From: Phlebotomus papatasi
Lineage: Eukaryota; Arthropoda; Insecta; Diptera; Psychodidae
DNA length: 64,000 nucleotides
Assembly: GCF_024763615.1 (NCBI RefSeq)
Contig: NC_077222.1
Coordinates: 12,338,001-12,402,000, forward strand
Direction: 5' to 3'
Made by a program: the position numbers and the translations under genes. The notes under the pieces are model-generated. The model made no database searches, was not told where the DNA came from, and worked only from the letters and a program-made list of their open reading frames with translations. Every line of letters starts with the position of its first letter. Position 1 is the stretch's first letter. Shown here piece by piece: positions 43,940 through 56,078 of the stretch.

Positions 43940-44960
43940 ATTTTAGGATTTTTATCCTTCGAAATTCTGGATTTCGGAATTTTGGCTTTTCGGGATTTTG
44001 ACTTCTTGGGAATTTGGCCCACTCAGGATTTCGGATTTTCCGGGATTTTGACTTTTTAGAATAATAGCTCTACGATATTTTGGCTCTTTGGGATTTCGAC
44101 CCTTTTGGGATTTCCGCTTTCAAATTTTTGACTTTTCAGGAATATGACTTTTCGAGAATTTGATACATTTGGGCCTTTTTGGGTTTCAGGATTACGGAAT
44201 TTTGGATATCCTGGAAATTGAATTTTCGGAAATTGAGTTTATTCGCGATTTTATTTTTCCGAAATTTTAGCTTTTGGAATTTTAGTTTTCGGAATTTTAA
44301 CTTTTCGAGAATTTAGTTCATTCGGGATTTTAAATATTTGATTTTGGCTTTTCGGGAATTTGGTCCAATCAGGATTTTAGGTTCTGGGACTTTAGTTGTC
44401 TTCAGACTAAAGGTTTAGCCTAGTTTCCGAAAGTTTCAAAATCCCAAATAGCGAGAAATTTTATTGTTTTTTGAGAAAATCATAGGACACGTATCTTTAA
44501 TAATAAAATCCTAAAATAATTTTTGCAAAAAATCTTAATTGATAAGAAATTATTAGCAGTTAAGCCATATGGCTAAGTCTTAAGTCTGTAGCCTGTATTT
44601 AGCTTTCAGAATTTTAGTTTTTCCAGAATTTATTACATTCGAGATTTTAAATATTCAAAATTTTGATTTTCTGGACCTTGGCTTTTCGAGAATTTGATCC
44701 ATTTGGAAATTTGACTTTCAGGTTTTTGGTTTTCGGGATTCTGGCATTCGGGATTTTGACTTTACTGGATTTTGGCTTTTCGGGATTTTGGCTCTTTGAG
44801 AATTTGGCACATTCGGGATTTTGTATCTTCTAGATTTTTCCTTTTCAAGATTTTATCTTACGGGGTTTTGGCTTTAGTATTCTGATTTTATTCGACCCAT
44901 TCGAGACATTTTCTTTTCCGAATTTTAGCTTTAGCGAATTTTAGAGTTTCAACAATAATG
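43940..44960 (+). repeat. Degenerate tandem array split by a P element
   Basis: Imperfect repeats of about 18-20 bases of the type TTTTGGCTTTTCGGGA(A)TTTG and GGCCCATTCGGGATT run through the region on both sides of the P element at 44399-44600. Units are strongly diverged, so an old array is likely. No protein repeat can be read through. Confidence 0.7.
44399..44600 (+). mobile_element. P-family element (copy 7)
   Basis: CTTCAGACTAAAGGTTTAGCC then TAGTTTCCGAAAG at the left and AAGCCATATGGCTAAGTCTT then AAGTCTGTAGCCTG at the right. It lies within the degenerate array. Confidence 0.8.
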
Positions 44961-45138
44961 TTGTTTTCAATGTTTCAGTCCGTATATTTTTTTTTTGTTA
45001 AATTTAATGAATTATTCATTTTATAGTTTTAGAAAATTTTAATCAAAGCTTCATTGGTTTGACCGATTCTGTCCGGACTTCAAATCAATCTTAATATAGC
45101 CAAACATGCAACCAGAGAGGGGAGTTTCGATCCGAAAC

Positions 45139-45270
45139 GATAATTCGATCATCGTCGATTGGTCGAGTACTGCCCAGAAATAAGCATTTCCGTTCCAGAG
45201 CTTTCGGACCCTTAATTACGATTTTTTTTGTATCTAGGTTCCACTCTCGTCTGACGATGATCGAATTACC
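45139..45270. repeat. Short inverted repeat
   Basis: TAATTCGATCATCGTCG at 45141-45157 is mirrored by CTGACGATGATCGAATTA at 45251-45268. Arms of about 19 bp, spacer about 93. No second copy. Confidence 0.5.
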
Positions 45271-47237
45271 ATTTTAGTAAATTGTTACATCGGTACCTTA
45301 CTCTGTGAGGGGTTTGCATTGATTTCAGAAAAGAAAATCAGATGAAATCAAAATAAATTCAATTAGGAATTTACATCGAAACCTTATTTCCATGTTAATT
45401 TCGTAAATTCGTTGTGTCAAGGAAATGTTTGTGGGGAAATATCAGCTAAGCCTTAATGGATCTTATAGTAAATAAATAAAGCTTTCGTATAGGTTTAGCA
45501 AAAAGCTTGCCCTGGTCCCGCTTTTTTCCGTGTAGAAAGCTCGTGTGAGTGCACTCGGAGCAATTGGGTGGGAAAACGCCACGTTGCCGGGGACTGCAGG
45601 GTGGCAAACCAAAGTACATAATGAAGTGTGGTGTAAAATAATAGCACGCCGTCGTCTATGGGGAGCTTTTCCTCCTGCCCATCCCTCAGTAATCCCCAAA
45701 CCTCGCGGAAAAATCGTGGGCGAGAGTCCAACCATGCCGAGAATCGCAGTCTAATCTCTTAAACCGTCACACTGATCATTAATTACCCTGGGTCTGGGTA
45801 TGCCAGACGAAAATTGTGGAATTTCGGTTTTTACCCAAAAGCTCCTACCCATTTGCCCCAAAATACACTCATTTTTCAATTCAACTCCATGGCTTTTTGC
45901 TGGCAAAAACCCCTTTTCAAGCCGGCACTATTCAAAATATCCCATCGTCCTCCTTTTCCTTGTGGCTTTCGATTCACACTTGAATTTGCCACAGAAGAAA
46001 ATTTTGCTGAGGATAATAATTAGTGGGAAAATCAGCTTTTTAATTGCATATATTTCACATTTCAAACCATGCCAGATTCTCTGAAGAGACTCGCCCTTGT
46101 ACAGGAGATTTATCGCAACTTTCTCACAACAAATTTCCTTCGCGTAGCAATTTTCTCTATTTATGTCTGCTGAAAATACTTTGTCAAGTGCTGAGGATGT
46201 TTTCCAACACTTCACTCAACATTTCAGGCAAAAGAAAATATAGAGTATCCACAATATTTAGACTTATGCACATTGCATATACAAATTTGGTTTTAGTAAA
46301 ATGATTTAAACTGTGCATTTGTAGTCTAAATAGATGATTATTACGAACTTTAATTTTCCAATTTTGTTTTCTATTTGCCCTTAATTTGTGAATTTAAAGA
46401 GATCGATGTAAAGTTCAAAGATTTATCTCATAGCTCGCAATACAAGTTACTCAGGGATAAGTTGGAGAAGGGATATTTCTATAATAAAGATCTGTAATCT
46501 GTACAATGTACATTGGTGTCAAAGAGTTGCGAAAACATGTTTACTCAGCGAAAGTAATTGCCGTTACTATATTATGATACAGCGAAGTAAATAAGGGAGT
46601 ACACAAGTAAACAAATGTACAAATATCGAACGCTAAGTATTTGAAAACATTAATAGTACCCTTGCAGAACATATTTGTTCAAAGCTTCAAAATTTCATTT
46701 AAAAGTAACGGCAATTAATGTCAGTCGTTTGACATTTTGACAGGTCTGTCAAGTCCCGCAACGATAGTGACAGACGTCATTTCCTTTTCATGAGCAGAAA
46801 ATAAGAAGAGGCAATGCTGTGGCTCAAATTAGAAAATCTCTAATGGAAAAGCGATTAACCCATTCCTTCCCATGGTATTATACATCATACGCATATTGAG
46901 TGATTTTATATGATTTATTCCTGGGCAACTGATACTCGAATTTTTGTCGGGAATGAATTCTTAGTTACTTCAGTCCTTCATTAACTTGGAAAAAATAGCT
47001 CGACAGAGATGAAAATACATTTTCTTGTTCATTTCTCGCTTCGCGGAAATTCATGCAAAATTTTTGCTAAAAATGACGGACGGAAAATATGACATCCCGT
47101 CGAATTAGTTAAAATTGGCCTTTTTCCTGTTTCCTGATTTGAATTCTGATTACCAATGTGTTTTCTTGGATAGCTGTTCTATCTAAAACCATAAAGTTTC
47201 TAATGAATTAATGCGCAGAATTTAAATTCAGTGACCG
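45271..47237. other. Unique-looking non-coding stretch
   Basis: 45480-46300 is less AT-rich, with overlapping frames on both strands that carry no domain. A small inverted repeat, TAATTGCCGTTACT at 46556-46569 against AGTAACGGCAATTA at 46703-46716, may mark another miniature element. Confidence 0.35.
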
Positions 47238-47241
47238 TTAA

Positions 47242-47615
47242 CCCTTTAAGGACGACTGAATTAGGGAGAAAATAATTTTTCCTGACTACCTGAAGTTATT
47301 TCTTTCTAATGTTTTTACCAAATCACAAAGTAGAAAGATGTAGTAATCTTGGATATTTTTTGAAAATCTCCAGCTATTTGCTATTTAAAAAATATTTGAG
47401 CACAAAAATAACGAATTTTTAAATTTTCACGTTGGTGCTTGAATTTTAATATTTTCAATATTTCTAATTTTTTTTAAGCAAAAACCTCTTGGGACTAGAA
47501 ACTATAATAACTATACATAATATTTCTCAACAAAGTAAAAATTATAGTTTATTGGTATTTTCAAGAAAGCTTCATAATTTTCTTGGGTCATATATGACCC
47601 AATCGTCCCTAAAGG
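47242..47615. mobile_element. pB-type element (copy 2)
   Basis: TTAA then CCCTTTAAGGACGACTGA at the left; CCAATCGTCCCTAAAGGT at the right. An 18 bp perfect palindrome, TGGGTCATATATGACCCA, lies at 47584-47601 next to the right end. The interior matches copy 1, for example CAGCTATTTGCT and TTTTTTTTAAGCAAAA. Confidence 0.7.
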
Positions 47616-47838
47616 TAAAAAACACCGAATCCGTCTCTAGTGGATTTTCGAAGATTTGAGGTTAAAATGTTTCATGTTTTTGTTTATATGTGCTCAAAAT
47701 AGTTAATTATTCGTGTAATATTGTGTGATATATCAATTAGCTGAAATTTCCCAATGCAATACTGACTGAAGAAAGTAATATTTTGATAATTTATAAGATA
47801 CTTCTGCGTATATGTTGTAAATTCATAACTTTTTTCTC

Positions 47839-48059
47839 TTGTATATGACTTCCAAAATGGAAAAAAAATTCATGATCAATGAACCCGAAATCATCCACAT
47901 ATTATGCCCGGAAGATAGCGATGATGCCAACAATCTTGTCCTGAACGAAAGCGACATAATATATTTGGAACAAGACGTGGATGAAGTGGGCTTTGAAGTC
48001 TTCATCGAGAATGCATCAACTCCGGAAGAACTCTCGGATCCACAGCAATGTGCAACTAT
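47839..48059 (+). CDS. Acidic N-terminal reading frame, interrupted
   Basis: From the ATG at 47839 (a second ATG, MEKKFMINEP, lies six codons in) the frame encodes an acidic segment with PEIIHILCPEDSDDANN, an SDIIYLEQDVDEV stretch and PEELSDPQQ. Codon use is less AT-biased than in its surroundings. At 48060 the frame enters a 1.2 kb inverted-repeat element and stops at 48174. If that element is skipped, the frame continues for about 23 codons after 49253 and then stops. Acidic N-termini of this kind occur in piggyBac-type transposases and in many nuclear proteins, and pB-type elements lie on both sides, but no catalytic domain is present. I do not recognise the protein. It could be a transposase remnant, an exon, or chance. 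Confidence 0.3.
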
Positions 48060-49250
48060 CCGTGTAAACAGACGGAATTTCCACGGGAATTCCCACGAGC
48101 AAATGGTAAATTTGCTATACAAGCGCCCTCTGCAAAAGTGCACGAAACTGCCCGAATGTCTTGAAATATTTTGAATTTCAAATGGAAATTTTCCGTTGGA
48201 GGGTGAAATATTCAATTTTCTAAAATGGAAAAAAGCTATCTCGCTCGAGATAGCTTTTTGCTTCCGGAGAATTCCGAAAATTTAATTTGGAGTGTTTTTA
48301 AGCAAATAATATATGAAAAAACATGTAAAATCTCCTGTAGTGATTAAAACATTGATTTTAAAAGCAAATTTGAAATCGAATAATAATACTATAATAATTT
48401 TAAAAGGATTAGTGTTTCTGGATTAAATTAAATATTCATCAATAACATTTCAGAAGAGGTTTAAATGATTGGAAAGGCAGATTCAAAATTTATCTTTTTC
48501 AATAAATCCCATTATTAAAAATGTAAAGAATATAATAATGTAGATAAGGAAATACAAAGAATAGTAAGAACTATCGAAGTTGACTGATGAAAATTATAGC
48601 CAGAAACCATATAAACTGCCTTTTCGGATATAAAATATTACTTCAATATTTTTTATTGTTAACTTTTTTTTGGAAATAAAATTTTAATTTTACTAATTTT
48701 TGTAAACATCTCTGTTCCGAATGAATTGACTGCTTGGTCACCCAGGGATATTTTATACATTTTCTTCCAACACTTTATAAAATTTTAAATTATCAGCACT
48801 ACAATTAAACGAAAATTAATCAATAGGTCCTATCAGCAAAGATATCCAAAGCCTGTCGTTGATTTATCCACTTTAATTGGGGGTTTTTGACAAGATATTT
48901 ACGCTATAACAACGTTTCTAATCATTTCTCGAGAAATTTTAAAAGATTTTCTATGAAATGTATTAATAGATAATATTACTAATATCCTTGTGGTATAATA
49001 AAGCCACTTTAATAAAATAAAGTACGTAAAATATCTTCTAAATACACATTCCGTTATTTATATTCGGAAAAAACAAAATTTGAAATTCAAATCTTCGGAG
49101 CATTTTTGTGTTGCGCTTGAAGTCCACCAGAGGCGCATAGAGCGGATGGTAAAAATTTGACAGTTCAATATGGGAATTTCCATCCGGAATTCCCATCCGG
49201 AATGGAAAATCTCATGGGAATTCCCGTGGGAATTCCGTCTGTTTACACGG
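48060..49250. mobile_element. 1.19 kb TIR element inserted in the acidic frame
   Basis: CCGTGTAAACAGACGGAATT at the left is mirrored by AATTCCGTCTGTTTACACGG at the right, extending through CCCACGGGAATTCCCA-GAG. TAT lies immediately outside on both sides, consistent with a three-base target duplication. A weaker inner inverted match involves GCGCCCTCTG and CAGAGGCGC. The interior is AT-rich with no recognised gene. A 13 bp hairpin, AAAAGCTATCTCG, lies at about 48231-48258. Confidence 0.75.
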
Positions 49251-49683
49251 TATACGTCTTAAATTTCCAGAGACAAACAACATTGCACCTACCCATTACC
49301 ATCAAATATGTTTCGAAGAAAAGTGAGGTGCACATGTTGCTATCAGAAAAGAGGATTATAATACCAATTGTATTTGTGAGGCATGCGACATTTATCTATG
49401 TGTTACCAGTACTCGTAATTGTATCGATGAATATCATAAAAATTAAAAATGAAGTAAATAATACATTTTTTCATAAAAATTATGGTTTTTGTGTTCAAGT
49501 CTTCAAGAGTCTTTGAGACCAAAAATTGTATGAGATTTTTTAAAATTAATTTTTGATCGTTTTAATTTTTACTCGTACTCTAAATATTTTTTTTTTATTA
49601 CAAATATATTCAAGTTATTTATCTTTCAAAAAATAAGAGCGCAAATGAGTAAACTAGTCGTCTGTAAAATTTTGTGCTTTTTT

Positions 49684-49846
49684 ACCTTTAAGGACGATTG
49701 GGTCATATATGACCCATAGTTTTCCAGGACTCCTAGGGATGGGAGAATTTCTTTTTTACCATAAATCTCTTATTTAGGCTAAAATATCGAGGGAAACTTG
49801 ATTTCGTTGAATTTCGCTCAGCGGAAAGCTTCTTGTCCTTAAATGG
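49684..49846. mobile_element. pB-type element (copy 3, short)
   Basis: ACCTTTAAGGACGATTGGGT at the left and CTTGTCCTTAAATGGTTAA at the right. The palindrome TGGGTCATATATGACCCA recurs at 49699-49716, here next to the left end. About 165 bases, much shorter than copies 1 and 2. Confidence 0.6.
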
Positions 49847-49849
49847 TTA

Positions 49850-51637
49850 AGACGTCTGTTTGACATGGGTTCCTGGTGCCCCCATAGTAGGTAAAGTTTT
49901 TTTCTTTTTAAGAAATTCATCTATTAATCTGTAGAAAACTAATCCCAAAATATCAACATTCTATCTCAAGTATTTCTGGTACATTGACTGAATGGGTTAA
50001 TGATTGTTTAGTATAATTGGCACTTAAACTCTTTTTGAGCAAAGCTGACCAAATTGCAACATATTCCAAGGGAAATCATCAGAATGATATCTTTACTAAC
50101 TTGACAATTAAGAAAATAAAAAATATTTATAATAATTTATGGCTCAGCCAGTAATGCTGCTATTGCGATATGACAAATGACGACAAGCATTTTCAATTTA
50201 AATTTCGGTTGAGAAATTCAACAACGATCTTTTGAATTAAAATAAAGATTTAATTAAGATTTATGAAAGTTAATTTAATAAAAAAAATCAATAATTAAAA
50301 TTATATAATGACATTTATGACATATGTCATAAATAATAGACAATTGACAAATCTGTCAATTCAATCAAACAATTGACAGAAAACCCCGTTACTTTTGATT
50401 TAAAAAAAAGGTTTCGCAAATTCAAAATTAACGAAAAGTCGAGATAATGCCTCTCAAGTACGATTAGTTGGTATCCTCCTGAAAAATCTCACAATTCAAG
50501 TGGGTGAAACTCAAGATTCAAGCAAAGATGGCTAAATACATAATCTTTGACAGCTTAGGGAGCATTTCTTCTGACAGACTGGTGATTAACATTGAGAATT
50601 AGAATTAATTATGAGTTTGTTCAGTATATTTAGAGGACACACTCAGCTCCTCTTTTTTCTCTCCAAGAGCAATTTTGTGAAAAGGGATTTTCATGAGTTC
50701 CCTCCAATGTGATTCTCCCGCAAAAGGACGTCAGAATTAAAATCAGCAGCTTAATTCTATTTAAATGTGTGCGTGAAGGTTTTAAGGAAAAGGAACCCCT
50801 CCAAAGCTCGATGACGGCATATTTCGAGTGATTAGATAATGTGGTTTCATGAAATTGATGATGTTCCCTCCACGGATTTATCTCTCATAGAGTAAAACCG
50901 TCATGATTAATGGACTCTCTGATTGGAATTTCGACAAATTTGTCAAGAAATACTCTGAGACTGGAACATTTGGCATTTTTCACCGATTTTTCCTCTGATT
51001 CTTCCCACTACTGTCCCCCAAATTCATTTTCTCCCCTTTTTTTCTGCCCTCCAAATAGAACAAACGACAAATGGTAGAAATTGTCTTCACATTCCTCATG
51101 CCCGGAAATTCTTCTATGGAAGAGAAAGAAAATCCCTCCCTGCCCCCTCTCTTTTTCTATGTGGACATCTGAGAAAAAAATCATAAATCTTCCTTCTAAT
51201 TACAGGTGTAGTGAGATATTTTGATTGCATTTTCACGTGAGCAAATAAATTCGTCGTCCGGAAACTTTTCTCCACAGTGTGACTTTCTGGGAAAAAGCAT
51301 AATAAGAACGGCAATAAAAAATGTAATACCCAAACAATGTATCCAAATAATGTAATTCTACCTCTGGCACGTCAGAAATATTAATTTATTTCACTGAACC
51401 CAATGTCTTTGGAAGCAATTTTACCCAAATGTTTCTTGCCTACAAAATACTGATATTGCAATTGAGTAAATTTAGTTTGACACGTTCGGATTAAGGTATA
51501 GCCTAAAATTTCTATGTTTTTAAGAATTCATTCGAAATTAGAAGACTTTTCGAACAATCCGCCGAAGATCATTCGAAAATCTAAGATGGAGTTCGAGTGT
51601 GTACCACTTGAGCGCTGTTAGTAAAGTGATCTGTAGC
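49850..51637. other. Unique-looking non-coding stretch
   Basis: At 50290-50390 several ACAATTGACA and TTTATGACATATGTCATAAA motifs give local dyad symmetry. No gene or family is recognised. Confidence 0.3.
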
Positions 51638-51862
51638 GCAATTCTGTAACGATATGACAATGTCATATGACAAACTTTCGTGGTAAATTCAGCTGGAGAA
51701 CTATATTAAAATCCCAATGACCATCCAATGGCCATTGCAAAGAGCTCTATTATTCTCTTATCAACCAATATGAAACTGATTTTTGATTAATTTTTCCGAA
51801 TTGACGACATAACAATTTTTAAGTTTGTCATATGACATAGTCATACTGTTACAGAATTCCCC
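51638..51862. mobile_element. TIR element with AATTCTGTAAC ends
   Basis: ATTCTGTAACGATATGACAAT then GTCATATGACAAAC (51641-51675) is mirrored by GTTTGTCATATGACATAGTC then ATACTGTTACAGAAT (51823-51857). Arms of 35 bases with two or three mismatches. No open frame. Confidence 0.75.
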
Positions 51863-52164
51863 TAATCTGTGAGTTTAACTGTAAAAACGAGAGTTATTAA
51901 AAAAAAACTTTTTAGAAGTAAAAAATCGTAGAAGTAAATCCGAATAAATAAGGCACAATATTAAATTAAACAAAAGAAACTATTTCAAATTTTAAAAAAT
52001 TACTAGCCAAAAATAATAATTCAAAAATTTAAAAAATAAAACAATTAGATAACCTTAATTAAAAAATTAGAAATTTAGAATATCGTTCTTCTAATATGAT
52101 AAATATTTAATAAATTGACAAAAATATTCGAAATTTCAAAAATTCAAGAACTCGAAATATGTGA

Positions 52165-52225
52165 AAATTTCGTTTAGGGGGAAATGAACACCTTTGAAAT
52201 GGGACAGCCTTGAAATCTAGCTCAA
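52165..52225 (+). repeat. Half copy of the AGGGGGAAGTGGGG element
   Basis: TTTAGGGGGAAATGAACACC then TTTGAAATGGGACAG resembles the right end of the 30.67 kb element in reverse. The opposite end is not seen. Confidence 0.4.
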
Positions 52226-52514
52226 AATTTTCCAGAGCACAGAATATTCAAAAATACTTAAAGATTAATATTTTAAAATATTATAGAAATATTTATAATA
52301 ATATTATAGAAAAGAGATGAGAATTTAGTTTGTCATACGAAATAAAAAAAGGAGTGGTTCTCACAAGGAGTAAGCAACCAATGAAGGTATTTTCCGTCGT
52401 TTTCATCCCGGAGGTTGCAGCTGATGCTAAGATGGCGATGGCCGCATGGGGATGGGGAAAAAACAGAGATGAAAAAAAAAATAAATCAATCAATCAATTA
52501 ATCAATATGCGTCT

Positions 52515-52680
52515 CACGGCCCACTGTGGGCGTCGATCAACACGATTAGGAGACTGATTGCACGATCAGCGCGATCTTAGAGATTTTTTGGCAAGATCAA
52601 CGTAATATTGGAGACTGATCACTAGTGATCACCACGATTCAGGTGAATAATTGCGCGATCAACATGATTTTGGAAAATTA
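52515..52680 (+). repeat. Degenerate GATCAACACGAT tandem repeat
   Basis: Four or so imperfect units built of GATCA(A/G)C-CGATT and TTGGAGACTGATCAC, spaced about 35-45 bases. It contains the short palindrome GATCACTAGTGATC. Confidence 0.55.
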
Positions 52681-52881
52681 TCAAATTATTCTAATGTGAT
52701 ATTATTGCCTCAAAAAATATTTATTGCAATATAGACGTTTGTAGTTTTTTTAATCTTATAAAGTTATAGCGAAGTAAAAGGAAAATAGACAAGATGTAAA
52801 ACATGTCATTTTTTTGTTCAGAGTTAAAATTATATTATTTTATGAATTTGTAAAATTCAAACCTTTCAGAATAAGTTTAAC

Positions 52882-53285
52882 TGTGTTATCACACTTGCAC
52901 ATTAAAATTTTAATATGATTCACATTAATTGTCGCTGGTGAGAGTCCAAATGTGTAATTTGTGTGTTTGAATAATTTTATATTCAAAATTTGAACTATTT
53001 GTTGATAAAAAGGTAGACTTGGCCCGCAAAATTTGATATAAATTGATTTATAGCATTAATGCGAAAAATTAATGTGATTTTCTCTTTAATTTTTTAATCT
53101 GAAAAATATTTATGCTTTAGGTAAATTTAAACTCATTTTTGCAGGCCAAGTCCACTTCTTTATCAATAAATAGAAAAACCCCAAATATTAAGTGACTCAA
53201 AGACACAAATAACACATTTGAACGCTCACAAGCGACAATTAATGTGAATCACATTAAAATTTTAATGTGCAAGTGTGATAACGCC
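52882..53285. mobile_element. Long-arm inverted-repeat element (GTTATCACACTTGCAC)
   Basis: GTTATCACACTTGCACATTA through ATTCACATTAATTGTCGC at the left is mirrored at the right (GCGACAATTAATGTGAATC to AGTGTGATAAC). Symmetry extends inward through GATAAA-AGG/TAGACTTGGCC, giving arms of roughly 160-190 bases around an AT-rich centre. No open frame. It is the only copy in the window. Confidence 0.8.
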
Positions 53286-53289
53286 GTAA

Positions 53290-55861
53290 GAACCTGAAAA
53301 AATGTAATACCTTAACCATTTATTTAGAAAACTTCTCTAAGGAAAAAAATCTGTAAATCAAAAAACATAATTATTTTATTATTCTTTTCAATTTGTAAAT
53401 TGCTTAAGCGTTCCCCTACTTTATTTAGAAAGGGGCGTGGTCTAAAGCTAGATTGCTTCTCTTCATGCTTTTAGAATCATGTTTCCTTAATAAGAATCCC
53501 TCTGACTAACATCGAGTTCGGCTTTATGCCTAAGTTTCACGGATGATTTGACAAAAATAAAACTGCAACATATTTTGCATCTGAGTCGATACAGTAAAAC
53601 CGTAAAAATCATTTATTGGGTGATTTTGCAGAATTATCGCTGAAATTTACTGATCATGGGTGAATGATTAACGCCAGGTATGGAAGAGTGAATATTTTGC
53701 AAACAACCCAAAGTGTGGTAAACAACAAGATGATATAGGAAGAATAACATAAACACCTTTATGCCATTCACATCAATTTTCAACTGTAATCTTATTCTTT
53801 TGCCTTCACCAATTCACATTATTTTCTTACTCAGACTTCTGTTTCTTTTAGCATTTTCAGTGACACTTATCTCTTGTTTTTTTCGCCCTCGACTTTATAT
53901 TTCTTTTTTCTTTTCTTTTGGAAAAAAGTAGCAATTTACTGTACAGTGGATTTTTGTATATTTTTAGTATAAAGCATCTCAAGTGGCGCGAGAGATACTA
54001 TAAACAAATTTACAGTAATAAAGATGAATCATTTGAATAATTTGTAATTATACTGAGCAGTGTGAGCAGCAATAAAACTATAAAAATGATGGTTTGTTGG
54101 TTCACTTTAAATATCAACCGTGATACAAACGACAGGAATTAATGCTAAGATTGTCTGAAAATGCGCGCGTGAACTCATCAACTTTTTTTGAGTTCTTCAA
54201 CTTTTTTAGCAGTTTTATTTGCAGCATAAAATCTGGGGACGAATTGGGCAGATTGGGGAGATTTAGTGGAACTGGAAGGGAATTGACTGGAAGAGGTCAT
54301 TCGCCTAGACTTTAACATCCACTTGTGAGGTCAAGAGTGACATAAAAATCTGAAAAGTTTTCAGTAAAATTCTACCAAACCATTCCCAAACATTTATCTA
54401 CTAATATCAACATTTTTTCCTCAAATATTTCACTCAATTTTCCAACCAGGAAACCTTCTGAATAGACACCGAGAGAATTTTAGTGAAAACTTCCATCATA
54501 AATAAGTCATTAATTTTCAATCATATTCCTTTAATTACCATTCAAGAAGTATACCATAAAGTTTGATGGCAAAACTTATCTATTTTTTTTTGTTTTTTGG
54601 AAAATATGGAATAATACCCACGAAAAAGTAACTTCAATGTCATTAAATTTCCCTGGAGAAATAATTAATTTTCTTTCCCTTCAAAAGAAAAATTACACTT
54701 TCATGTTGTTCTCGGAGTCAAATGATAGTTGAGGAAGTTTTCCCGTCTTCCGAATACAAAATCCCAATACCCTAAAGGGAGAGGGGTGGTTGTATTTGTG
54801 AAAATGCTGGATGGGATGAAAGGAAATTCCAAATGTAGGTTAATTGTTTTGACACATTCCCTCATTTGTACACTTCAGACATCCTCCTAATTAATTTGCT
54901 TACGCACTTTTGCCCTCCAAATGGCCAAAATTGTGCAAATTAGAGAATATCTCTTGACATGGAAATCTCCAAACAATGTTTTTCGTGGAAACTCGAAATA
55001 CCAAGAAAACTTTACCCAGCGACAGTTTTATCTTTGGAAATGTTCCTGAGGGAAATTGGAGGAAAAGAAAATTGTGTCAAGAAGAATGATGCTCTAGGGA
55101 GGAATTTTTGGCATTGAACGACTGTCAGAAAGAAAAGTGTTTAATCCAATTTTCAGGATCCCTTTTAATCGATAAATCGCTTTCACATGAATAAATCCCC
55201 ATCAATACACGCGATTTTCCAATCGCCAGACACACACTCAACACACAAATAACCCAAAAGTGATTTTCTTGCAAGAAATTCGCCCTCAGACTATTCCACC
55301 CAGATCCATTCGGTCCGAATTCTCAGCGACGTCGTCTACCAGTAATTTATCACACACACACGCCTCAGAATCCATGACGGGGTAGTCGGTGAGGAAAACG
55401 ATGTCCCAGGATCTAGAATGTTATTTTTTTATTAATTTTAAGCCACGCCCTGTTCCGGGGTTATTCCTAAATGAAGTTTAGACTTTTGAATAATCTACAC
55501 TAAATAAACCAGATAATTACTTAAAATTTGTTAAAAACGTTTCGCCATAACATTATACGCAACGTTTCTTTCCAAATTTCTTATTGCTATATAAAGATTC
55601 GTCAAGTTCCATAACTAGAAAAATAGGCCACGCCTCCTCACGGAAGCCTTCAGGAATGGTTCAGGTCTGAGGGCCACTTTCGTAATCCTTCAGATTTTCA
55701 CAATTTATTAGTCACTGCTACTTCTTCTTTGATTCCTATCAAAACTGTAACTCTTAAACTCATTTTGAATCAAGAGAATTCCTCAAGAGAATAAAATTAA
55801 GAATTATTTCACGAATTAAAAAAGGTTGCAATATTCCTCGGAAAAGCTATGCAAGCCATTG
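53290..55861. other. Unique-looking non-coding stretch
   Basis: CCACGCC-type motifs recur at about 53431 (inverted), 55443 and 55628, as at the start of the window. No gene is recognised and open frames are absent or very short. Confidence 0.3.
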
Positions 55862-55862
55862 C

Positions 55863-56060
55863 AGAGCGGTCGATCTCGAGCCAGGTGTGGAACAAGGTGA
55901 CTGAATCAAATTCAGGATCTTGTGCTTGAGCGCCTTTAGATCGGATCCGAACGTCTTCCGGAAATGGCAGAGCATCAACCGACGTAGGCTGTTAATCTGA
56001 ATGTATCGATCCCCTGACCCCAATAGGAATAAGCAGTTGGAAATGTCGGTGGCGATGAGA
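55863..56060 (+). mobile_element. SINE-A copy
   Basis: Contains AAGGTGACTGAATCAAATTC, AGATCGGATCCGAACGTCTT and TGACCCCAATAGGAATAAGC, in the order seen at 3.1 and 59.8 kb. The tRNA-like head is absent or unrecognisable and the tail is short. Confidence 0.6.
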
Positions 56061-56078
56061 AAGTATCCATAAAGAGTA

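Noticed and set aside
43940..44960. CRISPR-like spaced repeats
   Set aside because: Units are degenerate and contiguous, without unique spacers of regular size, and the genome is eukaryotic.
48231..48258. 13 bp hairpin followed by T run, like a bacterial terminator
   Set aside because: The context is eukaryotic and the hairpin lies within a transposable element; intrinsic terminators are not expected here.
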